The notes under the pieces: model-generated
What the model was told of the DNA's origin: nothing
Database searches by the model: none
The model's input: only the letters and a program-made list of their open reading frames with translations
Translations under genes and position numbers: made by a program
Assembly: GCA_026169375.1 (NCBI GenBank)
Contig: JAPFCR010000021.1
Span: 62,001-126,000 of the forward strand
Source: Sporosarcina sp.
Lineage (GTDB): Bacteria; Bacillota; Bacilli; Bacillales_A; Planococcaceae
Direction of reading: 5' to 3'
Length of the DNA: 64,000 nt
Shown: positions 31,115-39,871 of the stretch, piece after piece
Numbering within the stretch: the stretch's first letter is position 1
Layout: every line of letters starts with the position of its first letter

Positions 31115-31143
31115 ATCATACAGTAGCATAAAAATGATGTCAA
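31115..31143 (-). promoter_or_regulatory. atpIp: Sigma-A promoter of the atp operon
   Basis: Minus strand TTGACA (31138-31143), 17-nt spacer, TATGAT (31115-31120). Transcription would start near 31108, giving a leader of about 275 nt before atpI. Confidence 0.75.
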
Positions 31144-31252
31144 TTGATTCTCGCAATTTCTTTCGTTTTCATTTCATTTTTTTAACAAATGACAAATGTT
31201 TTAAAACTAAACGTACTTTTGTATTTACTATGCGGATTATAGTTCAATCCAA

Positions 31253-31302
31253 AAAAGAATGTTCCGTTTACTACTCTTTCAAGTAATGAACAGAACATCC
31301 TC
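31253..31302 (-). terminator. Intrinsic terminator of upp-mnaA
   Basis: Imperfect long stem, outer ATGTTC / GAACAT and inner TTACT / AGTAA on the minus strand, followed by TCTTTTTTGG. It isolates the atp promoter region from mnaA. Confidence 0.75.
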
Positions 31303-31304
31303 TT

Positions 31305-32423
31305 TTATTGTTTCGATAAGTATTCTTTTAAAGCTTCAACGATTCGTTCGGATGCTTTCCCATCGCCGTATGGATTTGAAGCTTGTGCCATTTTATGATA
31401 CGCTTCTTCGTTTATTAACAGCTCGTCTGTTAAATTGAAAATTGTTTCTTCATCTGTTCCTGCTAACTTTAATGTCCCTGCTTCGATTCCTTCAGGACGT
31501 TCTGTCGTATCGCGTAAAACGATGACTGGTTTTCCAAGTGACGGTGCTTCTTCCTGAATTCCGCCCGAGTCTGTCAAAATAATATGAGAAGCCGCTGCAA
31601 AGTTATGGAAGTCGACTACTTCTAGTGGCTCGATTAGTTTAACACGCGGATGATCGCCTAGAATTTCGTTTGCAAGTTCACGAACAACTGGGTTCATATG
31701 AACTGGATAAACAACTTGGATATCATCATGTTTTGCAAGCAATCTGTTAATCGCGTTGAACATATTGCGCATTGGTTCTCCAAGGTTCTCACGACGATGT
31801 GCCGTTAATAAAATAAGTTTATCGTCCCCTAATTCTTCCAATACAGGATGCGTATATTCATCGCGAACTGTTGTTTGAAGCGCGTCAATCGCTGTGTTTC
31901 CAGTAATGTAAATCGCTTCTTCATCTTTATCTTCATTCAACAAATTTTGTGCCGATTTTTCTGTTGGTGAAAAATGTAAGTCCGCAATAACTCCTGTTAA
32001 TTGACGGTTCATTTCTTCTGGATAGGGTGAGTATTTATCCCACGTGCGGAGACCTGCTTCGACATGTCCAACAGCAATTTTATTGTAAAACGCTGCAAGA
32101 CTTCCGATAAACGTTGTTGCTGTATCCCCATGAACAAGAACAATATCAGGTTGTGCTTCTTTCATAATCGCATCAAGGCCTTCAAGCCCTTTCGTTGCAA
32201 CATCGATAAGCGTCTGACGATTTTTCATGATATTCAAATCATAGTCAGGTGTGATGTCGAAAGTTTCGAGCACTTGGTCAAGCATTTCACGATGTTGTGC
32301 CGTTACGGTTACAATCGATTCAATCTCTTCTTCATGTTTATTCAATTCAAGTACGAGTGGAGCCATTTTAATCGCTTCCGGCCTTGTACCAAAAATTGTC
32401 ATTACCTTCCACTTCTGTGACAT
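31305..32423 (-). CDS. mnaA: UDP-N-acetylglucosamine 2-epimerase (non-hydrolysing)
   Basis: 372 aa, GT-B fold. MTIFGTRPEAIKMAPLV at the N-terminus, VHGDTATTFIG, HVEAGLRTWDKYSPYPEEMNR-type region and SGGIQEEAPSLGKPVIVLRD are the family's substrate-binding segments. It makes UDP-ManNAc for wall teichoic acid linkage units or other surface glycans. It follows upp by 15 bp and is co-transcribed with it. Confidence 0.95.
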   Translation of the reverse strand: MSQKWKVMTIFGTRPEAIKMAPLVLELNKHEEEIESIVTVTAQHREMLDQVLETFDITPDYDLNIMKNRQTLIDVATKGLEGLDAIMKEAQPDIVLVHGDTATTFIGSLAAFYNKIAVGHVEAGLRTWDKYSPYPEEMNRQLTGVIADLHFSPTEKSAQNLLNEDKDEEAIYITGNTAIDALQTTVRDEYTHPVLEELGDDKLILLTAHRRENLGEPMRNMFNAINRLLAKHDDIQVVYPVHMNPVVRELANEILGDHPRVKLIEPLEVVDFHNFAAASHIILTDSGGIQEEAPSLGKPVIVLRDTTERPEGIEAGTLKLAGTDEETIFNLTDELLINEEAYHKMAQASNPYGDGKASERIVEALKEYLSKQ

Positions 32424-32438
32424 TAAACTCTCTCCTTT

Positions 32439-33068
32439 TTATTTCGTTCCAAACAATCGGTCGCCCGCATCTCCAAGTCCTGGAATAATATAGCCTTGGT
32501 CATCTAATTTTTCATCAAGCGCTGCAATATAAATGTCAACATCAGGATGTGCATCTTTCATTGCTTTTACGCCTTCAGGTGCTGCTATTAAACACATGAA
32601 ACGAATCTTTTTAGCGCCGCGTTTTTTCAATGAATGTACCGCTTCAATTGCAGATCCGCCTGTCGCAAGCATCGGATCGACTAGGATTAAATCTCTTTCA
32701 GACACGTCTTTTGGTAATTTCACATAATATTCAACTGGCTCAAGTGTTTCTGGATCGCGGTATAAACCGACATGTCCTACTTTTGCCGCTGGAATTAAGT
32801 TTAAAATTCCTTCAACCATGCCAAGTCCTGCACGTAAAATTGGAATAATCCCAAGCTTTTTTCCTGCAAGTACATTAGACATTCCTTTCCCAACCGGCGT
32901 TTCAATTTCGTTTTCCATTAAAGGTAAATCACGTGTAATTTCATAAGCCATTAACGTTGCAACTTCATCAACAAGCTCACGAAATTCTTTTGTTCCTGTA
33001 TTTATATCACGTATATACGTTAGTTTATGTTGAATTAATGGGTGATCTAATACCTGTACTTTTGACAT
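32439..33068 (-). CDS. upp: Uracil phosphoribosyltransferase
   Basis: 209 aa, pyrimidine salvage: uracil + PRPP to UMP. The PRPP loop [16 protein letters not shown] and the C-terminal uracil-binding [17 protein letters not shown] are intact. Same upp-atp neighbourhood as B. subtilis, with mnaA between. Confidence 0.97.
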   Translation of the reverse strand: MSKVQVLDHPLIQHKLTYIRDINTGTKEFRELVDEVATLMAYEITRDLPLMENEIETPVGKGMSNVLAGKKLGIIPILRAGLGMVEGILNLIPAAKVGHVGLYRDPETLEPVEYYVKLPKDVSERDLILVDPMLATGGSAIEAVHSLKKRGAKKIRFMCLIAAPEGVKAMKDAHPDVDIYIAALDEKLDDQGYIIPGLGDAGDRLFGTK

Positions 33069-33301
33069 GCTTTATTCGCTCCTTTTAAAATCGCTCACTT
33101 CACTCCATTTTAAATGAGTGGCAAGTTTCATTTGATTATAACAGAATCACTCACTTCTCGCACGACATAGTTCGATAAAAAAATTTATTTCCCGACATTT
33201 TTCTCTCAATAAACGCACACCATTCTTCATAGACGCTTTTAAAAGAAATTCAAATTGAATAAATTTTATAATTGCCTTTCATACTAAAATATCCGAATAA
33301 T

Positions 33302-33426
33302 GTTGATTTCCGTTACAGGCGGACGCTTTCCGCGGGCATGGCTTCAATCTCCTCGTCACTGCGTTCCTGCGGGGCTTTCAGCTCACGCTATTCCCGCAGG
33401 AGTCGCCGCCTTTCACTCCAATCAAC
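33302..33426 (+). repeat. Repeat A, copy 3
   Basis: About 125 bp bounded by GTTGATT / AATCAAC. Flank ATCCGAATAAT on the left is also present at copy 4 (48804-48814). It lies in the 575-bp gene-free gap between upp and glyA. Confidence 0.85.
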
Positions 33427-33521
33427 AGAGATAACTACGAACATTGTAGTGGTAATTATATAACAACATTCGTCTATAAAGTGAAGTATAGTAATTATGA
33501 AATCGATTAAATTTGAATAAA

Positions 33522-33577
33522 TTTTATATCTCTTCTTTTATACCTCTTCTTTTATATCTCTTCTTTCATATCACTTC
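33522..33577. repeat. 14-bp tandem repeat, four copies
   Basis: Units TTTTATATCTCTTC, TTTTATACCTCTTC, TTTTATATCTCTTC, TTTCATATCACTTC follow each other without spacers. They lie just beyond the glyA terminator in the upp upstream region. No coding role is seen. Confidence 0.8.
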
Positions 33578-33599
33578 TCTAATTTACGTTAAATAGAAA

Positions 33600-33631
33600 A
33601 AGGTGTCTATTCATCGACGAATAGACACCTT
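33600..33631 (-). terminator. Intrinsic terminator of glyA
   Basis: Perfect 13-bp stem AAGGTGTCTATTC / GAATAGACACCTT with a 6-nt loop and T-rich tail on the minus strand. Confidence 0.9.
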
Positions 33632-33643
33632 AATACCTTTATA

Positions 33644-34915
33644 TCATTGATAAAGTGGGAATTTATCTGTGATTGCTTGTACACGTTCAAGCGCTTCTTT
33701 TTTCACGTTTTCATCTTCTGGATTCTTAAGAACTAACGCCATAATTGACGCAATTTCTTTCATCTCTTCTTCTTTAAATCCACGTGATGTAATAGCTGGT
33801 GTACCAAGGCGAATTCCTGATGTGATGAATGGACCTTCTGTGTCAAACGGAATTGCGTTTTTATTTACAGTAATGCCTACTTCGTCCAATACTTCTTCAG
33901 CAACTTTTCCTGTAACGTCTAATGAACGTAGGTTTAATAGTAATAAGTGATTGTCTGTTCCGCCTGATACGATGTCAACACCTTCTGCAACAAGTGCCTC
34001 GCCTAATGCTTTCGCGTTTTTCTTCACTTGTTGGATATATGTTTTGAATTCAGGTTTTTGTGCTTCACCAAATGCAACTGCTTTCGCTGCAATTACGTGC
34101 ATTAATGGACCACCTTGTATGCCAGGAAAAACTGACTTATCTATTTTACGACCAAATTCTTCCGTCGTTAAAATGATTCCACCACGTGGACCGCGTAATG
34201 TTTTATGCGTTGTCGATGTAACAAAATGTGCATGTGGCACTGGATTTGAATGTTCTCCAACAGCAACAAGTCCTGCAATATGAGCCATATCTACGAAGAA
34301 ATAAGCTCCAACTTCATCAGCAATTTCACGGAATTTCGCAAAGTCAATTTCACGTGGATATGCACTTGCACCTGCAACGATCATTTTCGGCTTATGCTCG
34401 AGTGCTTTTTGACGAACATCTTCATAGTTAATTCTTTCATCGTCTTCATTTACACCGTATTCCACGAAATTGTACAGTTCTCCCGAGAAGTTTACTGGAC
34501 TTCCGTGTGTTAAGTGTCCACCATGTGACAAGTTCATGCCAAGTACTGTGTCTCCTGGCTCAAGCGCCGTGAAATAAACAGCCATATTCGCTTGTGCACC
34601 TGAGTGCGGCTGAACGTTTGCATATTCTGCACCAAAAATTTCTTTCAGACGGTCACGCGCAATGTTTTCAACAACATCTACATGTTCACATCCACCGTAA
34701 TAACGCCGGCCTGGGTAACCTTCTGCATATTTGTTTGTAAGCACTGAACCTTGTGCTTCCATTACTGCTTCTGTTACAAAGTTTTCAGATGCAATGAGTT
34801 CAATATTTGTTTGTTGACGCTTTCTTTCAGCCATAATTGCGTCATAAACTGCTTTGTCTTCTTCTTTTACTTGGTTTAGTTCTGCTGAAAGTTCTTTAAT
34901 TTTTACCTGCTCCAT
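33644..34915 (-). CDS. glyA: Serine hydroxymethyltransferase
   Basis: 423 aa PLP enzyme converting serine and tetrahydrofolate to glycine and methylene-THF. The PLP lysine is in [24 protein letters not shown] and [14 protein letters not shown] are the standard N-terminal motifs. AAAGGGG precedes the ATG. A 78-bp dispersed repeat (C, copy 1) lies between this gene and ywlG upstream. Confidence 0.97.
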   Translation of the reverse strand: MEQVKIKELSAELNQVKEEDKAVYDAIMAERKRQQTNIELIASENFVTEAVMEAQGSVLTNKYAEGYPGRRYYGGCEHVDVVENIARDRLKEIFGAEYANVQPHSGAQANMAVYFTALEPGDTVLGMNLSHGGHLTHGSPVNFSGELYNFVEYGVNEDDERINYEDVRQKALEHKPKMIVAGASAYPREIDFAKFREIADEVGAYFFVDMAHIAGLVAVGEHSNPVPHAHFVTSTTHKTLRGPRGGIILTTEEFGRKIDKSVFPGIQGGPLMHVIAAKAVAFGEAQKPEFKTYIQQVKKNAKALGEALVAEGVDIVSGGTDNHLLLLNLRSLDVTGKVAEEVLDEVGITVNKNAIPFDTEGPFITSGIRLGTPAITSRGFKEEEMKEIASIMALVLKNPEDENVKKEALERVQAITDKFPLYQ

Positions 34916-34968
34916 CAGTCATTCCCCTTTATCATGTTCATTTTTTAAAAATCTAACTTTAACTTTCA

Positions 34969-35046
34969 GACGCTCGGGATATAAGTTGATTCAGCGATGT
35001 GATAAAGTATGCCGCACCGTCAATTCATCTTATGTCTATCGCGTCC
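34969..35046. repeat. Dispersed repeat C, copy 1
   Basis: Shares with 58391-58468 the ordered blocks ACGCTCGGG, ATAAGT, ATTC, GTG.NAAA.TATGCC, CGTCA/CGCCAAATCGTCA, TATG, CT.TCGC. Both copies lie between two minus-strand genes, just after a stop codon (12 and 19 nt) and in the same orientation. Confidence 0.6.
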
Positions 35047-35057
35047 TAATAAGTATT

Positions 35058-35618
35058 TTAACTTTTTTCTTCTATTTCGTAAACCGCACGCACTCCGCCA
35101 ATTAACTTTGGACGAGTCGTTGCAATTGTGACAATCGCTTCACCTATTTTTTCAATAGATGTCCTTAAAGGTACAGCAACTTTTTTCAAATGCATACCAA
35201 TTAACGTTTGACCCATGTCAATTCCTGCTTGTGCTTGAATTTCTTCTACGACGATTGGATCTGTGATTTTTGAATAAGCAAAAGCTGACATTGAACCGCC
35301 TGCATCAACAGTCGGAATTACAGTTACAGGTGCTAATTGATGATGTTTTGCAGCTTCTCGTTCAATCGTTAACGCTCGGTTAATATGCTCGCATCCTTGA
35401 AATGCTAAGTATAAGCCATGTTCATCTGCGAATGCTTTGAGTGGTTCATACAATAACTCTCCAATTTCAAAAGCACCTGCCGTACCGATTCGCTCTCCTG
35501 CAACTTCGGAAGTTGAACAACCGACGACAAAAAACTCGCCTTGTTCAAATGTTGTTTGCTCACTGATTTCGGATAATAATTCTTCTAATTGAAGCTTCCA
35601 CAAATTTTGAGCGCTCAT
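35058..35618 (-). CDS. ywlG: UPF0340 / TIGR01440 family protein (YwlG-like)
   Basis: 186 aa, full family length. FFVVGCSTSEVAGERIGTAG and FQGCEHINRALTIE are conserved, with the final part HLKKVAVPLRTS. Position before rpiB matches B. subtilis. Function not established. Confidence 0.85.
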   Translation of the reverse strand: MSAQNLWKLQLEELLSEISEQTTFEQGEFFVVGCSTSEVAGERIGTAGAFEIGELLYEPLKAFADEHGLYLAFQGCEHINRALTIEREAAKHHQLAPVTVIPTVDAGGSMSAFAYSKITDPIVVEEIQAQAGIDMGQTLIGMHLKKVAVPLRTSIEKIGEAIVTIATTRPKLIGGVRAVYEIEEKS

Positions 35619-35637
35619 TTTTTCGCCTCCTACTGTT

Positions 35638-36075
35638 TCAGTTTTCTAATGCTTGCAACTTTTCAATGCGACGTGCATGGCGACCGCCCTCAAAAGCCGT
35701 TTCTAACCACACCGCAGCAACTTCGCGCGCTAAACCTGCACCAATCACACGCTCACCCATCGCAAGAACATTTGCATCATTATGTTCTCTCGTTGCTTTT
35801 GCACTGAACACATCGTGAACAAGTGCACAACGAATGCCTTTTACTTTATTCGCAGCGATTGACATGCCAATGCCCGTCCCACAAATTAAAATGCCACGAT
35901 CAAATTTTCCAGTTGCTACTCCATCACTTACAGGAGCTGCATAGTCCGGATAGTCTACTGATTCGTCCGATTTCGGACCAAAATCTTCGTAATCTACTCC
36001 ACGTTCTTCAAGTAACTGAATAATTTCTTGGCGTAACTGATTCCCGCCATGGTCTGAGGATATTGCGATTTTCAT
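35638..36075 (-). CDS. rpiB: Ribose-5-phosphate isomerase B
   Basis: 145 aa RpiB/LacAB fold. MKIAISSDHGGNQLRQEI, GILICGTGIGMSIAANKVKG (active-site Cys) and HNDANVLAMGERVIG are conserved. Start at 36075, the family N-terminus, with AAGAAGG 8 nt upstream; the open frame continues upstream without a ribosome site. Confidence 0.93.
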   Translation of the reverse strand: MKIAISSDHGGNQLRQEIIQLLEERGVDYEDFGPKSDESVDYPDYAAPVSDGVATGKFDRGILICGTGIGMSIAANKVKGIRCALVHDVFSAKATREHNDANVLAMGERVIGAGLAREVAAVWLETAFEGGRHARRIEKLQALEN

Positions 36076-36133
36076 AGCGCAGCCTTCTTTCTTAATATAT
36101 TCATTATTCATTCTAGCATTGTTTATATAAAAA

Positions 36134-36163
36134 AAATAGTCTTCTACTAAGAGAGGACTATTT
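36134..36163 (-). terminator. Intrinsic terminator upstream of rpiB
   Basis: Stem AAATAGTC / GACTATTT with a 14-nt loop and eight T on the minus strand. It ends transcripts from the chemoreceptor side. Confidence 0.75.
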
Positions 36164-36288
36164 GAAATCGTTTTCATTTTAAAGTTATATAAATCAAAAT
36201 AAATCCGAACAATCAAGACTTCCGCTTCAAATAGATATTTAGCACAACATCCTTATGACTCTACACCATTCACTAAAGCCACTTTTTA

Positions 36289-36332
36289 AAATACGAACAT
36301 TTTGTGAACATTTCAAAATAATGTTCGTATTT
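36289..36332. repeat. Long inverted repeat downstream of the chemoreceptor gene
   Basis: Perfect 12-bp stem AAATACGAACAT / ATGTTCGTATTT with a 20-nt loop that holds further partial symmetry (ATTTTG / CAAAAT). It may be the first terminator of the chemoreceptor gene; the T run is weak. Confidence 0.55.
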
Positions 36333-36405
36333 CCGGAATTCATTCATGCCACCTAATATTTATCGACAGATTCTGATCTTAACCGATAATATAATTTGTT
36401 TATAC

Positions 36406-37692
36406 TCAACGTTTGAATTGGTGAATCACTTCATAAAGTTCTTCAGATTGACGCTTTAACTCATTAGCCATTTCATCAGCCCGCCCAATTGAATGGACTT
36501 GTTCTTCTGTTGTTGCACGAACTTCTTCAGCTCCTGCAGACGTCTCTTCAGCAATCGCAGCGACTCCTTGGGATTGCTGAGCAGTTGTTTCGATATTTTG
36601 CAGTTGATGTTCTACAAATTGTGTAATTTCAACAATCGATGCAGCCATCCCATTCACTTGTTCTGTCATCGCTTCAACGCTTGTGCTTGTTTCAGTTGCG
36701 CGGTCTGCTTCTTGTACTGCGACTTGCACCTGCTCTTCTATTTCCGTCACAACGCGCGACACATTTCCTTGAATTGTTGATACGAGTGCACCGATCTTTT
36801 GCACTGCATTTGCACTTTCATCAGCAAGTCCACGAATTTCGTCAGCAACGACAGCAAAACCTGCTCCGTGTTCTCCTGCTCTTGCTGCTTCTATAGAGGC
36901 ATTCAGCGCAAGCAGATTCGTTTGTTCGGAAATATTCCCAACAAGTTGAACAATTTCACCAATTTCACTTGCCTGATTATCTAATTCCCGAATTGTACCA
37001 AGTAAAGATTCACTTTGATGTGACATCGATTGAATGCCCGTCACAAGTTCATTAAACACACTCATTGTTTCGCTCAACTCTTCCAACATTACATCAGATT
37101 GCTCAGAGGATTTGTCAGCTCTTTGATTCACTTCAGCGGCTAATAATCGAACTTCTTCTATCGCTTCAGCCGTTTCTTGAATCGCGACAGCTGACTCTTC
37201 TGCTCCTGAAGAAATTTCCATAATCGTTGTCGCAACAACATCTGCTTGCTCTGTCGCATCACGTGTACCCGCAGACAAGTTGTCAATTGTTGTTGCAGTT
37301 TTTTCAAAGTTTACTTCAATCTGTTCGATTACTTTTCTCAAACTAAATACCATTTGTTGAAAAGCTTCCGCAACTGAGCGAATTTCATCAGATGTACGGG
37401 GCAGTTCAATGTCTACTCCAATATTTCCACTTGCAACTTCAATGGCTGCACTTTCCAATCGTTGAAGCGGCTTCGTTAAAATCGAGCTAAATAATCCCGC
37501 CAGCACACCTGACCAAAAAATGCCTAAAACAAATGTAATAACCATAAACCAGAACGGTGCTACATTTGGAAAATACCTTGGTTGAATCACATGAATAAAC
37601 ACAGCACTAACTGAATAAGTAATCAAAGCAAGCGCGACGACAAATAGAATCAATTTTTGTCGCAATCCACTTTTCCGCTTAATTTCCATCAT
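36406..37692 (-). CDS. Methyl-accepting chemotaxis protein without a sensory domain
   Basis: 428 aa. Two membrane helices at about 14-36 and 46-68 are joined by only about nine residues, so there is no extracytoplasmic ligand domain. A HAMP domain (about 69-122) and a full signalling domain follow, with hairpin tip [20 protein letters not shown] and [20 protein letters not shown]. It should feed CheA/CheW (not in the window) and might sense membrane or internal state. It starts one nt after the ywlE stop, so the two are translationally coupled. No chemoreceptor is at this place in B. subtilis. Confidence 0.93.
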   Translation of the reverse strand: MMEIKRKSGLRQKLILFVVALALITYSVSAVFIHVIQPRYFPNVAPFWFMVITFVLGIFWSGVLAGLFSSILTKPLQRLESAAIEVASGNIGVDIELPRTSDEIRSVAEAFQQMVFSLRKVIEQIEVNFEKTATTIDNLSAGTRDATEQADVVATTIMEISSGAEESAVAIQETAEAIEEVRLLAAEVNQRADKSSEQSDVMLEELSETMSVFNELVTGIQSMSHQSESLLGTIRELDNQASEIGEIVQLVGNISEQTNLLALNASIEAARAGEHGAGFAVVADEIRGLADESANAVQKIGALVSTIQGNVSRVVTEIEEQVQVAVQEADRATETSTSVEAMTEQVNGMAASIVEITQFVEHQLQNIETTAQQSQGVAAIAEETSAGAEEVRATTEEQVHSIGRADEMANELKRQSEELYEVIHQFKR

Positions 37693-37693
37693 C

Positions 37694-38137
37694 TCACCAT
37701 CCCTCGATTAGTCTTTTTTCAAAGTCTGCCATTAGTGTTGATAATTCCTTAAACGTTTCCCCATACGTCTGAAGCGTGCCCCCAAAAGGATCGTGTACAT
37801 CTTCATTTCCACTCTGTCCTAAAAATCCTTTTAATGTATGTATTTTATGTTTTTCATCTGGAAATAAATCATGTAAAACTTGTCTATGCATTTCAGTCAT
37901 TGTCAAAATTTTATCTGCCCACTCCACCCTTTCTTGCGTAATCGCACTGGATGTACCCGTGTAAGACATCCCCTCATTTTCAAGAAGCGTTTTAGCATGA
38001 GCTGCAATAGGCATCCCATCTAATGCATGAATCCCTGCGGATCGCACTTCCATTCCCACGATTTTCCTTGCACGTAAAATCGCTTCTGCCATCGGACTGC
38101 GACAAGTATTCCCTGTACAAATTAAATAAATATTCAA
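37694..38137 (-). CDS. ywlE: Low-molecular-weight phosphatase, protein-arginine-phosphatase type
   Basis: 147 aa. P-loop [13 protein letters not shown] near the N-terminus and the general-acid DP in HDPFGG. The Thr in CTGNTCRS is the residue that gives YwlE its selectivity for phospho-arginine over phospho-tyrosine, so it should reverse McsB action (McsB is not in the window). TTG at 38137 is chosen: it follows AAGGTGA, and a GTG three codons upstream lies in that ribosome site. Confidence 0.9.
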   Translation of the reverse strand: MNIYLICTGNTCRSPMAEAILRARKIVGMEVRSAGIHALDGMPIAAHAKTLLENEGMSYTGTSSAITQERVEWADKILTMTEMHRQVLHDLFPDEKHKIHTLKGFLGQSGNEDVHDPFGGTLQTYGETFKELSTLMADFEKRLIEGW

Positions 38138-38160
38138 AAAAATCACCTTCTCTTATTAGA

Positions 38161-38664
38161 TTAATGAATCGATGAAAATATCCCAATGACTAACAAAGAT
38201 AGTCCGGCAAACTGCCTAATCCGCTTCCCGCTTTTAATCCTTAATTTTTTTTGAAAATAAAGTGCAATAAGCGAAAATAGAAATGAAAACAAACCAGAAG
38301 CAATAATAAATACAAATCTATTTAATTGTAACATACCAAATGTAACGCTAACGGAGAATGCATCGATACTTACTACAAAAGCAAGCCAAGCCGGAGGAAT
38401 CATCAACATTTTTGTTTGTTCACCATCATCTTGAAGAAGCATATGTAAGCCGATTAAACCGAGGAGAATGCCAGACAGTAAAACACTCCATTCCGCAAAA
38501 AAGGTTGTAGAAAGTTCTCCTAAAAGAAACCCTATAAATGGCAACAACATATTCAAAAATGCTGTCCAGAAAGCTAATATTATTTTTCGACCACGTACTT
38601 GCAAAAATACATAGATGACAAGGATATCGAGCGTTGTAATGCCCGCCACAAAAAATTCTCCCAA
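38161..38664 (-). CDS. MntP/YtaF-like membrane protein
   Basis: 167 aa, six hydrophobic segments. The second half carries the MntP signature VVSIDAFSVSVTFG; the matching first-half motif is degenerate (GITTLDILVIYVFL). MntP proteins export Mn2+; with one altered acidic motif the substrate is uncertain. TTG at 38664 is chosen because GGGAGG lies 7 nt upstream; a longer frame starting at ATG 38691 would contain the ribosome site. Position between ywlE and ywlC matches B. subtilis ywlD. Confidence 0.75.
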   Translation of the reverse strand: MGEFFVAGITTLDILVIYVFLQVRGRKIILAFWTAFLNMLLPFIGFLLGELSTTFFAEWSVLLSGILLGLIGLHMLLQDDGEQTKMLMIPPAWLAFVVSIDAFSVSVTFGMLQLNRFVFIIASGLFSFLFSLIALYFQKKLRIKSGKRIRQFAGLSLLVIGIFSSIH

Positions 38665-38751
38665 GCTAAAACCTCCCTGCATATTATCCATTTAACATAT
38701 GCAAGGACTTTTTCACCTATTCAACTTTCACCGCCAGTGGTAAGCTTTCCT

Positions 38752-39786
38752 TTACTCAAACGACTTATATCGCTTGCCATCTGCCGCTTTATGTAAACGA
38801 TTCATAAACGCTTCCCCAACACCAGAGACATTTGTTTCAACAGCCAATATTAAATCAGCGTCTGTCCCATCGCATTGGCGTAATGCTTTATACAAGTTCA
38901 TCGCCATTTCTTCTATCTTTTCATTCGAGCCAATTGCAAAATACCAATCAGCAGCTGCCACTTTAAGTTCATTGGGACCAATGATTGCCACTTTTTGTCC
39001 TTTTTCGTGACAATTCATCACAGCTTGTTTCACTTTGTCTTCATTTGCTTCAATTAAAAACAACGGTGCTTCCGGTGCATAATGTACATATTTCATCCCC
39101 GGAGAACGCGGTGTTTCTTCCTTTCCTAGACTATGTGCAACTTCGACGGAACCAATGACAGCTTCTATCATCTCTTTTGTAATGCCACCTGGACGTAAAA
39201 TCGCCGGTGGTGTTGTTGTCATATCGATGACAGTTGATTCTAATCCCACACCTGTTTGTCCACCATCTAAAATAAGCGGAATACATCCTTGCAAATCTTT
39301 CTCCACATGGGCAGCTTCTGTTGGACTCGGTTTTCCACTACGATTTGCGCTCGGTGCCGCAAGCGGTAACTTTAACAAACGAAGTAACTGAAGCGCGACT
39401 GGATGATTTGGCATTCGAAGCCCCACTGTCTCCACGCCAGATAATGCATTAGGAGCAATTTTATTTTGAACTTGATCGAAAACAAGTGTTAATGGACCTG
39501 GCCAAAAAGCTTTCATTAACTGTTTTGCTTTTTCTGAAATATGTTTAGCGTAGTGTCCAACTTCTTCTTCCGTTCCTATGTGAATAATAAGTGGATTATC
39601 AGCAGGTCGCCCTTTCGCTTCATAAATTTTCGCTACACTCTTTTCATCCGTAGCTATAGCCCCTAGGCCATATACTGTTTCAGTTGGAAAAGCGACAACT
39701 TCCCCACGCTTCAACATATCCACAGATTGTTGATATCTGCCAATGTCATCCACAGTGTTATCCACTTTCAAGATGATTGTTTTCAT
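38752..39786 (-). CDS. ywlC: Threonylcarbamoyl-AMP synthase (Sua5/YwlC type)
   Basis: 344 aa. The N-terminal YrdC/TsaC domain (GEVVAFPTETVYGLGA, EAKGRPADNPLIIH, SAPSANRSGKPSPT) makes threonylcarbamoyl-AMP for the t6A37 modification of tRNAs. The C-terminal Sua5 domain (about 215-344, SPGMKYVHYAPEAPL) is present. Start 39786 has AAAGGGGG 8 nt upstream. DnaA-box-like sequences lie at its start and upstream (39746-39871). Confidence 0.95.
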   Translation of the reverse strand: MKTIILKVDNTVDDIGRYQQSVDMLKRGEVVAFPTETVYGLGAIATDEKSVAKIYEAKGRPADNPLIIHIGTEEEVGHYAKHISEKAKQLMKAFWPGPLTLVFDQVQNKIAPNALSGVETVGLRMPNHPVALQLLRLLKLPLAAPSANRSGKPSPTEAAHVEKDLQGCIPLILDGGQTGVGLESTVIDMTTTPPAILRPGGITKEMIEAVIGSVEVAHSLGKEETPRSPGMKYVHYAPEAPLFLIEANEDKVKQAVMNCHEKGQKVAIIGPNELKVAAADWYFAIGSNEKIEEMAMNLYKALRQCDGTDADLILAVETNVSGVGEAFMNRLHKAADGKRYKSFE

Positions 39787-39871
39787 TTTAAAAACCCCCT
39801 TTATACACAATTTACGTTAGTTATCCACATAACTTGTTGATAACATTATGAGAAGAGGCTTTTTATCCACT
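39746..39871 (+). promoter_or_regulatory. DnaA-box cluster at ywlC/spoIIR
   Basis: Perfect TTATCCACA at 39821 and TTATACACA at 39801. One-mismatch boxes are TCATCCACA 39746, TTATCCACT 39758 and 39863, and inverted TGTTGATAA 39835-39843. Another perfect box is inside spoIIR at 40132-40140. Same-strand spacings 39801-39821-39863 are 20 and 42 bp. B. subtilis has a DnaA-binding cluster at ywlC, so this appears conserved. Confidence 0.7.

Noticed and set aside
33522-33577. Tandem repeats considered as a CRISPR array
   Set aside because: 14-bp units abut without spacers; no cas genes in the window.
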